Positions 8,611 through 17,705 are shown, counted from the first letter of the stretch. The stretch: 64,000 nucleotides of DNA from Clostridia bacterium (GCA_016937975.1 JAFGVN010000141.1:1-64000); one strand, 5' to 3'. Notes: a model not told the origin generated them from the letters alone. Made by a program: numbers and translations.

Positions 8611-10512
8611 ATGCAAGTTAATCTACAGCAATATGAGATTATTGAGGTTTTTGAAGAAAATGCTAACCAATTGGTTTTGCTCGCCGTTGACAATTCACAA
8701 TATGAGGAAATTGTTATTATCAATAAAATTAACAAATCGAATATCATTGATGAACAATTCATTAAGGAATATAAATTAGTTGCTAATAGTTTGATTCAAG
8801 TTGGTGAAGAAGATGAACTTTTAATTGTTGTTAATGCTTATAAAGATTCTATCTCTTTAAAAGATTACTTAGTTCAACAAAGACTAGATTTTAACGAACG
8901 TATCCGCTTAAGTAAAAGTTTTCTATCACAAATTTCTAACTATGAGCGTTTTACGCCTGCCATGCAAAATTTATTCATTCATGAGGACCAACTAACCATT
9001 AAAAATGAATTGCTATTATTTAGTGACTATATTTTCCTTGAAAATTATAACCATACCTCTTCAAAGGAAAGGGTTTATAGTTCCATCGGGCATATATTGG
9101 ACACTATTTTGCAATTACATAGAGAAACCATTACTGGTGAAATTGCTTCATTGAAAGCTTTTCTTACAGATCTTTTAGAAAACAATGTGGATTTTGATTG
9201 TTTTAACGATGTCTACAATCAATTTAAAGTTCTTGCTAGTAAAATTGATTCAGTGGATCATGACATCAATTATTGTGATCTTTCAACCATTGAGGATGTT
9301 GAAGTACAAAAGATCGATTTGGAATATATAAAAGCAAAGAAAAAAGAAAAAGAAGTGATTTACTATGAACCTTCAAAGGAAGAAATTATTGAGGATTCTT
9401 ATGAAGAACCTATTTTAATCTTAACCGATCAGACAGATGAAATCTCTGGACAAGATGATCTTCCAACAATACAATTTGATCACGAAGAAGACCCCTTTGA
9501 GGATTTGGCTTTATCTCTAAATGATCTAGATATTAATCCTAATTTTCAAGATGCTTTTTCTGGGGATGACAGTATTGAAGATGAAGAAGCAAACAGTATA
9601 GAATCAGGTATACTTGATGCAATCAAGACCTTGCAGAATCAACCTGTAGAAGAATATATTCCTGATATGGAACCTTCAACACAAGAAGAAAAAATCGTTG
9701 TAGAATCTATTGTTGATGATTACGATGCCTCTTTTGAGGATGAACTTAATCATCTCATTCCTGATGATGTCTTTGAAAATTGGATGAATCAAGAACCTCA
9801 ACTCGTAGAAATTCATGATAAAGTTGAAGCAGTTGAAGAGGAATTAGATACTTTTGAAACCATTAAGTTTGATGAAGAGCTGTCTACAAGTGAACTTCAG
9901 CTACTAAATGCATTGGATTTAGAATTTGATGGAACTGAAGAAGACTTAAACAATGATGAACTCCTAGTATCACCAATTACAATTGAATCCATTGAAGAAA
10001 ATGATTTTGAAGACTTCTCTGAGGAAGTATATGAGTCTTTGGAAGTTGAAGAACTCATTAACACTTTAGAAGCGCTCTCTGATGATGACAAATCTGTTTC
10101 AGAACCAGAAAGTTGGTCAAATAAGTTCACATCTGAGGAACCTGAAGTAAGCATTTCTTCACAGCTTGATGACTTGGAAGAAGTGATTCAAAGTGTTAAA
10201 CCAAAATACAACGATAACAATGAATTATACGGTAGAGTTGACGAAAATGTTGTGTATCCAAATTTTCACCCTCAAGAGGAGCATCTGATCACTGAAGACG
10301 TATCCGCAAGTGATATTTCATTTGTTAAAGAACCAGTAGATCCTTTAAAAACTTTATTAGATCAAACTGAAAAAACTTATAATGATTTACAAATTTCTGA
10401 AGATAAAAAAGAAACGAGCAAAACTTATTATGTACCATCTTTCTTAGCTTTCTTTATTGCTCTTTTAATCATTACATCATTATTACTTTATTACACGGGG
10501 ACGTACATTTAA
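8611..10512 (+). CDS. Acidic tail-anchored protein with degenerate kinase-like N-terminal domain
   Basis: 633 residues, not a recognised named protein. The N-terminal 150 residues read like a protein-kinase lobe: YEIIEVFEE at the first strand, then LLIVVNAYKD at the hinge and SLKDYLVQQRLDFNERI after it. There is no glycine loop, HRD or DFG, so it is at most a pseudokinase. Residues about 255-600 are low-complexity, very rich in Asp and Glu, and probably unstructured. One membrane segment (about 610-630) lies at the extreme C terminus with almost nothing after it, so the protein is tail-anchored with the bulk in the cytoplasm. I start at the second of two adjacent ATGs (8608, 8611) for better spacing from GAGGTGA. 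A LytTR regulator follows after two bases. Confidence 0.72.
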   Translation: MQVNLQQYEIIEVFEENANQLVLLAVDNSQYEEIVIINKINKSNIIDEQFIKEYKLVANSLIQVGEEDELLIVVNAYKDSISLKDYLVQQRLDFNERIRLSKSFLSQISNYERFTPAMQNLFIHEDQLTIKNELLLFSDYIFLENYNHTSSKERVYSSIGHILDTILQLHRETITGEIASLKAFLTDLLENNVDFDCFNDVYNQFKVLASKIDSVDHDINYCDLSTIEDVEVQKIDLEYIKAKKKEKEVIYYEPSKEEIIEDSYEEPILILTDQTDEISGQDDLPTIQFDHEEDPFEDLALSLNDLDINPNFQDAFSGDDSIEDEEANSIESGILDAIKTLQNQPVEEYIPDMEPSTQEEKIVVESIVDDYDASFEDELNHLIPDDVFENWMNQEPQLVEIHDKVEAVEEELDTFETIKFDEELSTSELQLLNALDLEFDGTEEDLNNDELLVSPITIESIEENDFEDFSEEVYESLEVEELINTLEALSDDDKSVSEPESWSNKFTSEEPEVSISSQLDDLEEVIQSVKPKYNDNNELYGRVDENVVYPNFHPQEEHLITEDVSASDISFVKEPVDPLKTLLDQTEKTYNDLQISEDKKETSKTYYVPSFLAFFIALLIITSLLLYYTGTYI

Positions 10513-10514
10513 AT

Positions 10515-11222
10515 ATGAAACTAAACACAATTATTGTAGATGATAACAAAGAAATTCTAGAATCTTTAAAAAAGCATTTAAGTCGATTTGATTTTGTAAA
10601 TCTTCTTTATGCAACAATGGATAGCGAAGATTTCCTTGAAGTTGTATTAGAAAAGAAGCCAGATTTAGTCATTATGGATATTGATATGCCACGTTTAACA
10701 GGCATCGAGTTGGGGAAAATAATTCGTGAACACCTACCATATATTGAATTGGTATATGTTACTTCTCATGGCGAGTATATGCGTGAAGCTTTTGAAGTAT
10801 ATGCCAGCGATTTTTTGGAAAAACCTTATGATCACGATCGTTTAGCGGTTACTCTAAATAGGATTGCTAAGAAGCTTCAAATTAAAGAAAAGACCATAGA
10901 AGTAAAATCGCAAAAAAATACATATAATATCAGAGTTTCTGAAATTATATGCATTGAAGCCAGTAAAAGAAAATCCATTATTTATTTGGAGAACGATACC
11001 ATTGAAGTGACTTCTGCATTTAATGATTTGCTCAATGAAATTGATGCATCTTTCATTTATAAAAGTGGTCGTTCCTTTGCTATTAATCTAGTAAAAGTAG
11101 AAGGTATTCAACCTTACTCCCGAACGTCCTACGAAATTAAATTTCAAAACACAGATGTCACAGCTTTGTTATCTAAATCTCAATATGATGATTTTAAAGA
11201 ACAGCTTAAAAGCTATGAATAA
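10515..11222 (+). CDS. LytTR-family response regulator
   Basis: 235 residues. The receiver domain (1-120) has the acidic pair at Asp9-Asp10, the acceptor Asp55 in VIMDIDMPRLTG and the Lys-Pro in FLEKPYD. The LytTR DNA-binding domain (about 125-232) includes IICIEASKRKSIIYL and the typical FIYKSGRSFAINLVKVEGI. LytTR regulators bind direct repeats upstream of targets, often cell-envelope or peptide-signalling genes. Usually the partner is a membrane histidine kinase; here none is adjacent, and the gene starts two bases after the tail-anchored pseudokinase-like gene, so they are surely co-transcribed and may work together. Confidence 0.93.
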   Translation: MKLNTIIVDDNKEILESLKKHLSRFDFVNLLYATMDSEDFLEVVLEKKPDLVIMDIDMPRLTGIELGKIIREHLPYIELVYVTSHGEYMREAFEVYASDFLEKPYDHDRLAVTLNRIAKKLQIKEKTIEVKSQKNTYNIRVSEIICIEASKRKSIIYLENDTIEVTSAFNDLLNEIDASFIYKSGRSFAINLVKVEGIQPYSRTSYEIKFQNTDVTALLSKSQYDDFKEQLKSYE

Positions 11223-11252
11223 ACCGGATGGCATTGCCATCCGGTTTATATT
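11221..11252. terminator. Bidirectional terminator after the LytTR regulator
   Basis: Perfect 12-bp stem AAACCGGATGGC (11221-11232) and GCCATCCGGTTT (11236-11247) with loop ATT, between the convergent regulator and aminopeptidase genes. T-rich tails are modest on both sides. Confidence 0.8.
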
Positions 11253-11253
11253 A

Positions 11254-12492
11254 TTATTTAGCCATAAAAGCTTCAATGTCTTCTGGTTTGATAATGATCT
11301 CTTTTGAAAGTACTTCAGATCCCTCTTTAGTGATTAAGACATCGTTTTCTAAACGAATACCTATCTTTTCTTCAGCAATATATAAGCCAGGTTCAACGGT
11401 AAAGATCATGCCAGGTTCTAAATTCACTTCTCTAAAACCAATATCATGTACATCTAATCCCATAAAATGACTTACCCCATGATAATAATATTTGCCAAGA
11501 CCTGCTGCATCTTCAATTAAACCAATTTTAATAAGTTCTTCTGCTAAAACTTCTGAACATTTCTTATTTAAATCACTGAATGGTATACCTGGTTTCATGA
11601 TTTTAATCACTTCATCGTGTGCCTTTAAAACGATATTGTATAAAGTTCTTTGACGATCTGTGAACTTACCGTTAATTGGATATGTTCTTGTAATGTCAGA
11701 TGCATACTGATTCTTTTGAGCACCTAAATCCATTAAAATTAAATCTCCATCATTCATAACATTGTTATTTTCAACATAATGTAAGATAACTGCATTTTCA
11801 CCTGATGCAGCAATGGTATCAAAAGCATTGCCATCAGCACCATTTTTCATAATTGAATAATTAAACTCTGCTTGAGCAGCATATTCACGATCACCTGGTT
11901 TTAGATTCTTCATAATAGCTTCCAAACCGTTTTTCGTCAACTCAATTGCTTTTTTAATCTCGTCTATTTCAAAATCAGATTTAATCATTCTTAATTCACA
12001 CATTTGTTTGTGAATATTTTTGATTTGCAAACCTGGATAATTATCTTGAACTTTTTTTGCAAATGCCATTGCAGCTGTTGTTTCACCGTCAAATTGCATT
12101 CTTGCTAGGTCAAAGTATATTGCATCAAATTTTGTAGAGTAAATTAAACGGTTAAAGTATGCTTCAAAGCCACTTAAATACTGAATATTTTCAATACCAG
12201 AGACTTCTTGAGCATCTTCTTTCTTGAGTTTGCGACCAACCCATTTTTCAATGTCATAATCAGGTTTTTCAATAAATAATACAGCTTCTTCTTTCCCTTC
12301 ATATTTTGTCATTACTAAAATAAAAGCTTCTCTTGTTGTACCTGTTAAATAATAAAAGTTCTTATCTGCTCTAAAAACATAATGACTGTCAGCAGTACTT
12401 TGAGGTGCTTTACCAGCAAAGAAAACAGCTACATCACCATTGTTCATTTTATCAAATAAATTCTTTCTGTTTGTTGTAAAAAAAGTCTTCAT
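11254..12492 (-). CDS. M24B aminopeptidase (Xaa-Pro aminopeptidase)
   Basis: Metallopeptidase that removes an N-terminal residue preceding proline. 412 residues, the usual length for aminopeptidase P. An N-terminal creatinase-like domain (1-165) precedes the pita-bread catalytic domain. All five metal ligands are visible: Asp in ILMDLGAQ, Asp in SDITRTYP, His in HGVSHFMGLDVHD, Glu in FTVEPGLY and Glu in RLENDVLI. No signal peptide, so cytoplasmic. It is divergent from an XRE-cupin regulator and probably helps break down imported peptides. Confidence 0.93.
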   Translation of the reverse strand: MKTFFTTNRKNLFDKMNNGDVAVFFAGKAPQSTADSHYVFRADKNFYYLTGTTREAFILVMTKYEGKEEAVLFIEKPDYDIEKWVGRKLKKEDAQEVSGIENIQYLSGFEAYFNRLIYSTKFDAIYFDLARMQFDGETTAAMAFAKKVQDNYPGLQIKNIHKQMCELRMIKSDFEIDEIKKAIELTKNGLEAIMKNLKPGDREYAAQAEFNYSIMKNGADGNAFDTIAASGENAVILHYVENNNVMNDGDLILMDLGAQKNQYASDITRTYPINGKFTDRQRTLYNIVLKAHDEVIKIMKPGIPFSDLNKKCSEVLAEELIKIGLIEDAAGLGKYYYHGVSHFMGLDVHDIGFREVNLEPGMIFTVEPGLYIAEEKIGIRLENDVLITKEGSEVLSKEIIIKPEDIEAFMAK

Positions 12493-12586
12493 AAAGTTCC
12501 CCCTTTGCTCATTTGTTTTTAGGATATCATATAAGCTCGAAAAATAACAGTTTATTTTGATAGACTAAATAATTTATAAGAATTTA

Positions 12587-12595
12587 TGCTATAAT
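12587..12595 (+). promoter_or_regulatory. Extended -10 promoter of the XRE-cupin regulator
   Basis: TGCTATAAT is a perfect extended -10, 22 bases before the preferred start codon at 12618, which would leave a leader of about 15 bases. No clear -35 was found. Confidence 0.6.
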
Positions 12596-12617
12596 AGACA
12601 AGATGAAAGGATACTTT

Positions 12618-13178
12618 ATGAACGACATCAATATTGGGAAAAAAATCTCTGAAATAAGAAAACAAAAGAATTTAACCATAAAGGATTTAGCAACTCAGGC
12701 TTCTGTTACACCATCTATGTTGAGTCAATTGGAGAGAGGCTTAGCAAATCCTTCGATTAACACATTAAAAACTATTGCATCGGCTTTAGACGTCCCTCTT
12801 TTTACTTTCTTTATTGAAGACAACCATCAAGCTAATTTAGTCGTTAAACCTTCTGAAAGAAAGCAGGTTATTTTACCTTCTGAAGGAGATGAAATCATTG
12901 TATATGAACTGCTTTCACCAGATTTGAATGGTGATATTGAAATGGCCACTATGACCTTATCACCAGGAAGTCACACGTCCAAAGACAATTTTAAACATGC
13001 CGGTGAAGAAGTTGCTTACGTCATCAGAGGAAATGTTGTACTTTTTTTAAATGAGAACAAAATAGAACTGTTTCAAGGGGATAGCGTAAAAATACCACCT
13101 CAGATGTTACATCGGTGGTATAATCCATATGATAAAGAAGCAGAAGTCATTTTTGCGGTTACACCGCCTTCTTTCTAG
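12618..13178 (+). CDS. XRE-family regulator with C-terminal cupin domain
   Basis: 186 residues. An N-terminal helix-turn-helix (residues 8-65; TIKDLATQASVTPSMLSQLE) is followed by a cupin barrel (about 105-180; GEEVAYVIRGNVVLFL, then PPQMLHRWYNP). Members of this class (PuuR, SutR and relatives) repress or activate transport and catabolic genes in response to a small ligand bound in the cupin. I start at 12618 because AAGGA lies six bases upstream; an ATG five codons earlier has no site. It is divergent from the M24 aminopeptidase, a possible target. Its stop overlaps the convergent HD-GYP gene by four bases. Confidence 0.9.
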   Translation: MNDINIGKKISEIRKQKNLTIKDLATQASVTPSMLSQLERGLANPSINTLKTIASALDVPLFTFFIEDNHQANLVVKPSERKQVILPSEGDEIIVYELLSPDLNGDIEMATMTLSPGSHTSKDNFKHAGEEVAYVIRGNVVLFLNENKIELFQGDSVKIPPQMLHRWYNPYDKEAEVIFAVTPPSF

Positions 13179-14464
13179 TTGAAATTTGTAATCTCTTTAT
13201 TTTTCAACAATGTATCTACAGACTGCATTTTTTCATTAAATGCAGTCATATAATTTTTTTGGGCATTTATTCTTGTCATTTCCAATTTATTATATTCTCT
13301 AAAAAAAACTCTTAAAACTTCTTCAGATATATCTATGGTTTCACGTTTAAGTAATTCTAATATTTCTTCAGAAGAATAATCTTCTCTATAAGGTCTTGTT
13401 TCACTTAAAGCCGTAAAGATATCTGAGATTATTAAAATATCTACTTCTGCTGAAAATTCATTCCTATTCTTGTGAAATGGATAACCTGAGCCATCTCTTT
13501 TCTCATGGTGCATGGAAGCCCAATTACAAATGTCCTCCATGCCTTCAATATTTCTTAAAATGATGTTGGTATAATAGGCATGTGATTTCATAATTTCCAT
13601 TTCATTCCCCGTTAAATGACTTGGTTTGTCAATTAATTCTGTTGGCACCCCTATCTTACCAATATCATGTAAATACCCTGCTAGCCTTAATTTCTTGCAT
13701 ACTTCTATGGGTAATCCATAATACCTTGCAAGGGCATATGCAACCTCACCTACTCCAGTAGAATGTGTTGCAGTAAATTGAGACCTGTAATCCACAATAT
13801 TTGAAAAAACGATTGTTATTCTCTCTAAAATCATTAAATCAGCTTCAATCTTATGATCTGAATGAATCACTTCTCTTAAAAGGTTTTCAAAGTTGAAATC
13901 TGATAGACTTAACCAAAAGCCTTCATTTTTTTTTATTTTTATAAAAGCATCTACAGCATCCGGTTGAAAAATAGTACCTTTACGATTTAAAATCTCATTA
14001 ATAATATAATCAATTTGATTAAAGTAATATTCGTTGGGATCATATAAGATTTCTATACGATCAGCAAGATGTAAAACAAAACTTTCTAAAGGCACTTTCT
14101 TTTGTTCAAAATATTCACCTTGACCGTTTTTCCAATGTCTATGATGATGTAAAATAATATCTGAAACTGGAACAAAAAAATCCAAATTTTGTAAGAGCAT
14201 TTTCCCTCTTATAGCATGTTCTGCTGCATATGTTGTATCTAATTGAATTAACTCATCTCTTTCCTTTATATACAATGCACCAATATCATGTAAAGATGCA
14301 GCTACAACTAATCGCTTCATTTGCTCATCGCTCAACTCCATTGATTTTCCAATGTAATAAGCAATCACCGCAACACGTTTATGATGATTTTTTAATAAGT
14401 AATTCACCAAATCAATGGATTGAATTAATGAAATCATAATATCTTTCAAATACATGTTTTCCAT
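13175..14464 (-). CDS. Tandem HD-domain protein with C-terminal HD-GYP (putative c-di-GMP phosphodiesterase)
   Basis: 429 residues. The N-terminal half has an HD domain (His27/His28, His59-Asp60, then HHHRH about 106-110) without a GYP motif. The C-terminal half is a full HD-GYP domain: His234, LHDIGKIGVP at 265-274 and HHEKRDGSGYP at 319-329. HD-GYP domains hydrolyse cyclic di-GMP to pGpG or GMP. There are no membrane segments or receiver. GGGAGG lies five bases before the ATG. It would oppose the diguanylate cyclase at 1213-2532. The 3' end overlaps the convergent regulator and no terminator is seen there. Confidence 0.9.
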   Translation of the reverse strand: MENMYLKDIMISLIQSIDLVNYLLKNHHKRVAVIAYYIGKSMELSDEQMKRLVVAASLHDIGALYIKERDELIQLDTTYAAEHAIRGKMLLQNLDFFVPVSDIILHHHRHWKNGQGEYFEQKKVPLESFVLHLADRIEILYDPNEYYFNQIDYIINEILNRKGTIFQPDAVDAFIKIKKNEGFWLSLSDFNFENLLREVIHSDHKIEADLMILERITIVFSNIVDYRSQFTATHSTGVGEVAYALARYYGLPIEVCKKLRLAGYLHDIGKIGVPTELIDKPSHLTGNEMEIMKSHAYYTNIILRNIEGMEDICNWASMHHEKRDGSGYPFHKNRNEFSAEVDILIISDIFTALSETRPYREDYSSEEILELLKRETIDISEEVLRVFFREYNKLEMTRINAQKNYMTAFNEKMQSVDTLLKNKEITNFN

Positions 14465-14526
14465 AATAGCCTCCCTTATGGAATTTACCCTTCTAAAGTA
14501 ATCTCAAATCAAATTAAATCAAATAT

Positions 14527-14548
14527 AAAAAAGAACCCTAAGGTTCTT
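14527..14548 (-). terminator. Terminator of cheV
   Basis: On the minus strand AAGAACC-TTAG-GGTTCTT is followed by a run of T. The cheV stop codon lies inside the stem. Confidence 0.75.
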
Positions 14549-15452
14549 AATTTAATAACTCATCAATAACTTGTACTAATTTATCTATTTCTGGTTTACT
14601 CATTTGACCATCTGCACCAACGGATTCTCCCTTGTGCTTCAACTCATTAGTGATCAATGAAGAGAATATAACGACAGGAAGTTCGTGTAATATCCTATGT
14701 TCCTTCACTCTTCTCGTTAAAGTATGACCATCCATTTGAGGCATTTCAATATCCGTAATAAGAATATTTACATAATCTATAAAAGACTCACCGTGTTTCT
14801 CCCCTAAAGATTCTAAATAATTATAGGCTTCTTGACCATCATTAAAAAACTTCATATGTTCAATACCAGCTTTTGTTAAGGTCTTTAAAAGAACTTCTCT
14901 AATTAAAGGGGAATCATCGGCTAATACAACTTTATAATTTGAACGATCTCTATGTTCTACGGATGCCATACGATCCATAGTAATACCAGATTGAGGACTG
15001 ATGTCCATAACAATTTTTTCAAAATCCAGTAACATAACAATTTGATTCTTATAATTGATATTTCCAATAACCAGTGAAGTATTGGTGATTTCATTTGGTT
15101 TTTGAATATCAGACCATCTTATTCTTGAAATTCCTAGAACTTCTTCAATGGCAAATGCAACTTTTAATTGATTAAATTCGCAAACTAAAGTCATAGCCTT
15201 TTCGATATTAGGATTCTTTTTATTCTCAAGGACCTGCAGCATATCAATAATTGTAATGACCTCACCACGTATCAGAGAAACACCGGGAACTGCAGGATGT
15301 GCATTTGGTACTTTTGCAATATTATCAATATGCAACAGCTCACTTACTTTTACAACATTTATTGCATATAATTCTCCTGCTACTTTGAATCTTAAAATTT
15401 CAACTTCATTGGTCCCACTTTCCAACAAAATACCATCTTTGTTATTTTCCAT
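14547..15452 (-). CDS. cheV: Chemotaxis coupling protein CheV (CheW-receiver fusion)
   Basis: 301 residues. Residues about 15-150 are a CheW-like domain (EILRFKVAGELYAINVVKVSELL; GVSLIRGEVITIIDM) that links receptors to CheA. Residues about 172-300 are a receiver with DD in VVLADDSPL, acceptor Asp in ILITDIEMPQMDG and Lys in MSKPE. Phosphorylation of CheV is linked to adaptation in Bacillus subtilis. GGAGG lies six bases before the ATG. It is monocistronic and about 40 kb from the main che cluster in this window. Confidence 0.94.
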   Translation of the reverse strand: MENNKDGILLESGTNEVEILRFKVAGELYAINVVKVSELLHIDNIAKVPNAHPAVPGVSLIRGEVITIIDMLQVLENKKNPNIEKAMTLVCEFNQLKVAFAIEEVLGISRIRWSDIQKPNEITNTSLVIGNINYKNQIVMLLDFEKIVMDISPQSGITMDRMASVEHRDRSNYKVVLADDSPLIREVLLKTLTKAGIEHMKFFNDGQEAYNYLESLGEKHGESFIDYVNILITDIEMPQMDGHTLTRRVKEHRILHELPVVIFSSLITNELKHKGESVGADGQMSKPEIDKLVQVIDELLN

Positions 15453-15537
15453 ATCTTCCTCCTATATCGGATCCTTCACTGAATATTGGCTTTATACCCC
15501 TCAGAATAGGTTTCTATCATCATAATCATATTATACT

Positions 15538-15582
15538 ACAAAAAAAAAAAATCCAAAAGACGACTTGAATGCCGACTTTTGG
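15538..15582 (-). terminator. Terminator of kbl
   Basis: On the minus strand CCAAAAG(T)CG pairs with CG(T)CTTTTGG across a 10-base loop with one mismatch, followed by a run of about 13 U. Confidence 0.85.
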
Positions 15583-15596
15583 AAATATTGCTTGAA

Positions 15597-16787
15597 TTAA
15601 CCTATAATACCCATTTCTTTACCAACTGCTTCAAAAACATCTACAGCTTTTGCTAGCTGCTCTTCAGTGTGACCAGCTGTTACCATACAACGTACACGAC
15701 CACTGCCTTTTGGTACTGTAGGAAATACAATTGCAGAGACGTATACACCTTTATCTAACAATTTTCTCGAAAATTCCATCGTTTTTGCTTCATCTCCAAT
15801 AATAACTGGCGTGATAGGTGTTTCGCTTGCACCTGTATTGAAACCAAGTTTGCCCAATCTTTCTTTGAAGAATCTAGCATTTGACCATAGTCTATCTGTG
15901 TACTCAGTTGAATTCATAAGCAATTTAATCGCTTCAGTAATTGGAGCAACAGCAGCTGGAGGTAATGCAGTTGAGAATAAAATTGGTCTACCTCTATGGC
16001 TTAACCATTCTTTCATTACCTTGCTACCTGCACAATAACCACCAATAACACCAATACCTTTTGATAAAGTACCAATACAGAAGTCAACGCGACCATGTAA
16101 ATGGAAATGGTCCACTGTACCACGTCCTGATTCTCCCAATACACCTGAACCATGTGCATCATCTACATATGTCATACATTCAAACTCTTCTGCTAACTCG
16201 ACGATTTCTGGTAATTTAGCCAAATCACCATCCATACTGAAAACACCATCAGTAATGATTAATACTTGACTGTAGTCTTTGCGTCTTTCCTCTAGAATTC
16301 TTCTTAAATCAGCCATATCTGAATGTTTGAATACAGCTTTATCAGCTCTTGATAGTCTAACGCCATCAATAATACTTGCATGATTTAATTCATCTGAGAT
16401 AATTAAATCACCTTTATTTGTGATTGCCTGAATAACACCTGCATTACAGTTGAAACCTGATTGAAATACCATTGCTGCTTCTTCACGTTTGAATTCAGCT
16501 AATAAAACTTCAAGGTTTTCATGTAAATCCATGTTACCAACAATTGTTCTTACAGCACCAGCGCCAACGCCATATTTTTCTATAGCATCAGTTGCAGCCT
16601 TTTTTAACTTAGGATGGTTTGCAAATCCCAAGTAGTTGTTTGATGATAAGTTGATTACATTTTTTCCATTTAAAATGATTTCTGCTTCATTTGCACTTTC
16701 AAGGACTGGTAATTTTCTGTAAACACCTTGATCCTTTAATTCTTGAATACTATCTTGTAAATACTTTAATTCATGTACGTTACTCAT
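15597..16787 (-). CDS. kbl: Glycine C-acetyltransferase / 2-amino-3-ketobutyrate CoA ligase
   Basis: PLP enzyme of the alpha-oxoamine synthase family that splits 2-amino-3-ketobutyrate with CoA into glycine and acetyl-CoA (threonine breakdown). 396 residues, the typical Kbl length. Visible motifs are [37 protein letters not shown] and the PLP lysine in [13 protein letters not shown] start at 16787 with AAAGGAG six bases upstream; the longer frame has no site. No threonine dehydrogenase is adjacent. Close relatives make 8-amino-7-oxononanoate or serine palmitoyl precursors, but no biotin genes are near. A perfect palindrome overlaps its promoter. Confidence 0.85.
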   Translation of the reverse strand: MSNVHELKYLQDSIQELKDQGVYRKLPVLESANEAEIILNGKNVINLSSNNYLGFANHPKLKKAATDAIEKYGVGAGAVRTIVGNMDLHENLEVLLAEFKREEAAMVFQSGFNCNAGVIQAITNKGDLIISDELNHASIIDGVRLSRADKAVFKHSDMADLRRILEERRKDYSQVLIITDGVFSMDGDLAKLPEIVELAEEFECMTYVDDAHGSGVLGESGRGTVDHFHLHGRVDFCIGTLSKGIGVIGGYCAGSKVMKEWLSHRGRPILFSTALPPAAVAPITEAIKLLMNSTEYTDRLWSNARFFKERLGKLGFNTGASETPITPVIIGDEAKTMEFSRKLLDKGVYVSAIVFPTVPKGSGRVRCMVTAGHTEEQLAKAVDVFEAVGKEMGIIG

Positions 16788-16910
16788 TAATAGCTCCTTT
16801 CTATTATGAAACATGATTCTTATATGTAACTGAAGATAGAATTTTTCCATTCCCTCTTCTATAGAAAACAAGTTTTCCTTTTATCAAAATCCAACATCAT
16901 TGTACTATAA

Positions 16911-16939
16911 ATTATATCTACGTTCAATATATTGAACAG
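16911..16939 (-). promoter_or_regulatory. kbl promoter with overlapping 16-bp palindromic operator candidate
   Basis: On the minus strand a TATAAT (16916-16911) lies upstream of kbl; the expected -35 position falls at 16939-16934 (CTGTTC, weak). The perfect palindrome GTTCAATATATTGAAC (16922-16937) fills the space between, so a bound protein would block polymerase. It starts before the stop codon region of the upstream XRE-cupin gene, whose product is the obvious candidate. Confidence 0.6.
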
Positions 16940-16941
16940 AT

Positions 16942-17496
16942 TTAATCCTGGTAATACAGAAGAATTGTACCCCTTGCAGGCACATCTGAATCATTGATAT
17001 AAGCATGTGATTTATCTGCTTTAAAGGTAATGGCATCTCCTTGAGACAGTTTTATCTTTTTAGAACCAATAATCATCGTCATTTGACCATGTGTAACAAT
17101 AAAAAACTCTTCTACACCTTTAACATGAGCCTCAGAATCATGTTTGGCATTGGGTTCTAATTCAAAGGTATACATTTCAAATCGTTTGTCACGATCATAT
17201 GGAAAATAGGGATAAATTGTATACATCTCATCTTCTTGTGATATCTTGCTTAAATTCTCTTTTCTTACAACTTTAAAAGGTGTTACATCTTCATTTAATA
17301 GAGATGTGAAAGACACCCTTAAGCCATTGGCAATCTTCCAGATTGTTCCTACACTAGGATTTGTTTCTCCTTTTTCTATTTGAAAGAGCATGCTTTTACT
17401 CACTTGAACCATATCAGCTAAAGTTCCCAAGCTATATCCACGTTCTTCTCTTAATTGCTTTAAGTTGTCTCCAATAATTTTATTTACATCTTTCAT
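16942..17496 (-). CDS. XRE-family regulator with C-terminal cupin domain
   Basis: 184 residues. N-terminal helix-turn-helix (about 5-65; YSLGTLADMVQVSKSMLFQIE) and a C-terminal cupin barrel (about 110-182; GVEEFFIVTHGQMTMII, then FKADKSHAYIN). Only about one third identical by eye to the XRE-cupin protein at 12618-13178, so a paralogue and not a recent duplicate. I start at 17496 because GAGGTG precedes that ATG; 16 residues of upstream open frame lack a site. It lies between opp and kbl, and two perfect palindromes flank it (16922-16937 and 17518-17532). Confidence 0.9.
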   Translation of the reverse strand: MKDVNKIIGDNLKQLREERGYSLGTLADMVQVSKSMLFQIEKGETNPSVGTIWKIANGLRVSFTSLLNEDVTPFKVVRKENLSKISQEDEMYTIYPYFPYDRDKRFEMYTFELEPNAKHDSEAHVKGVEEFFIVTHGQMTMIIGSKKIKLSQGDAITFKADKSHAYINDSDVPARGTILLYYQD

Positions 17497-17517
17497 TTTG
17501 CACCTCACCAAGTTAAT

Positions 17518-17532
17518 CATATAAGTTATATG
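17518..17532. promoter_or_regulatory. 15-bp palindrome just upstream of the XRE-cupin gene
   Basis: CATATAAGTTATATG is a perfect palindrome around a central G, about 22 bases before the regulator's start codon. It may be an autoregulatory operator or may overlap the -10. Confidence 0.4.
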
Positions 17533-17618
17533 ACCTTTAGTCAATTCACTTCGAAATTTTAGTTCCTAATCAATTCAAAAGTCTGTACATACTATATTAT
17601 TCTACAATTTTAAGCAAT

Positions 17619-17651
17619 TAAAAACAGCTTAGGGAGTATAGTCCTAAGCTG
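17619..17651 (-). terminator. Terminator of the opp operon
   Basis: On the minus strand CAGCTTAGG and CCTAAGCTG (17651-17643, 17633-17625) form a perfect 9-bp stem with a 9-base loop followed by TTTTTAATT. Confidence 0.88.
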
Positions 17652-17705
17652 CTATCAAAATCTATATTGCGGTTAAGATTTCTTTATTGGATAATAAAGA
17701 TTAAA

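Noticed and set aside
15453-15540. Possible flagellar sigma-28 promoter (TAAA ... CCGATA) before cheV
   Set aside because: Spacing between TAAA and CCGATA is about 20 bases instead of 15, so it does not fit; a TATAAT also exists.
15597-16787. 8-amino-7-oxononanoate synthase (BioF)
   Set aside because: Same family, but length and motif pattern match Kbl better and no other biotin genes are near.
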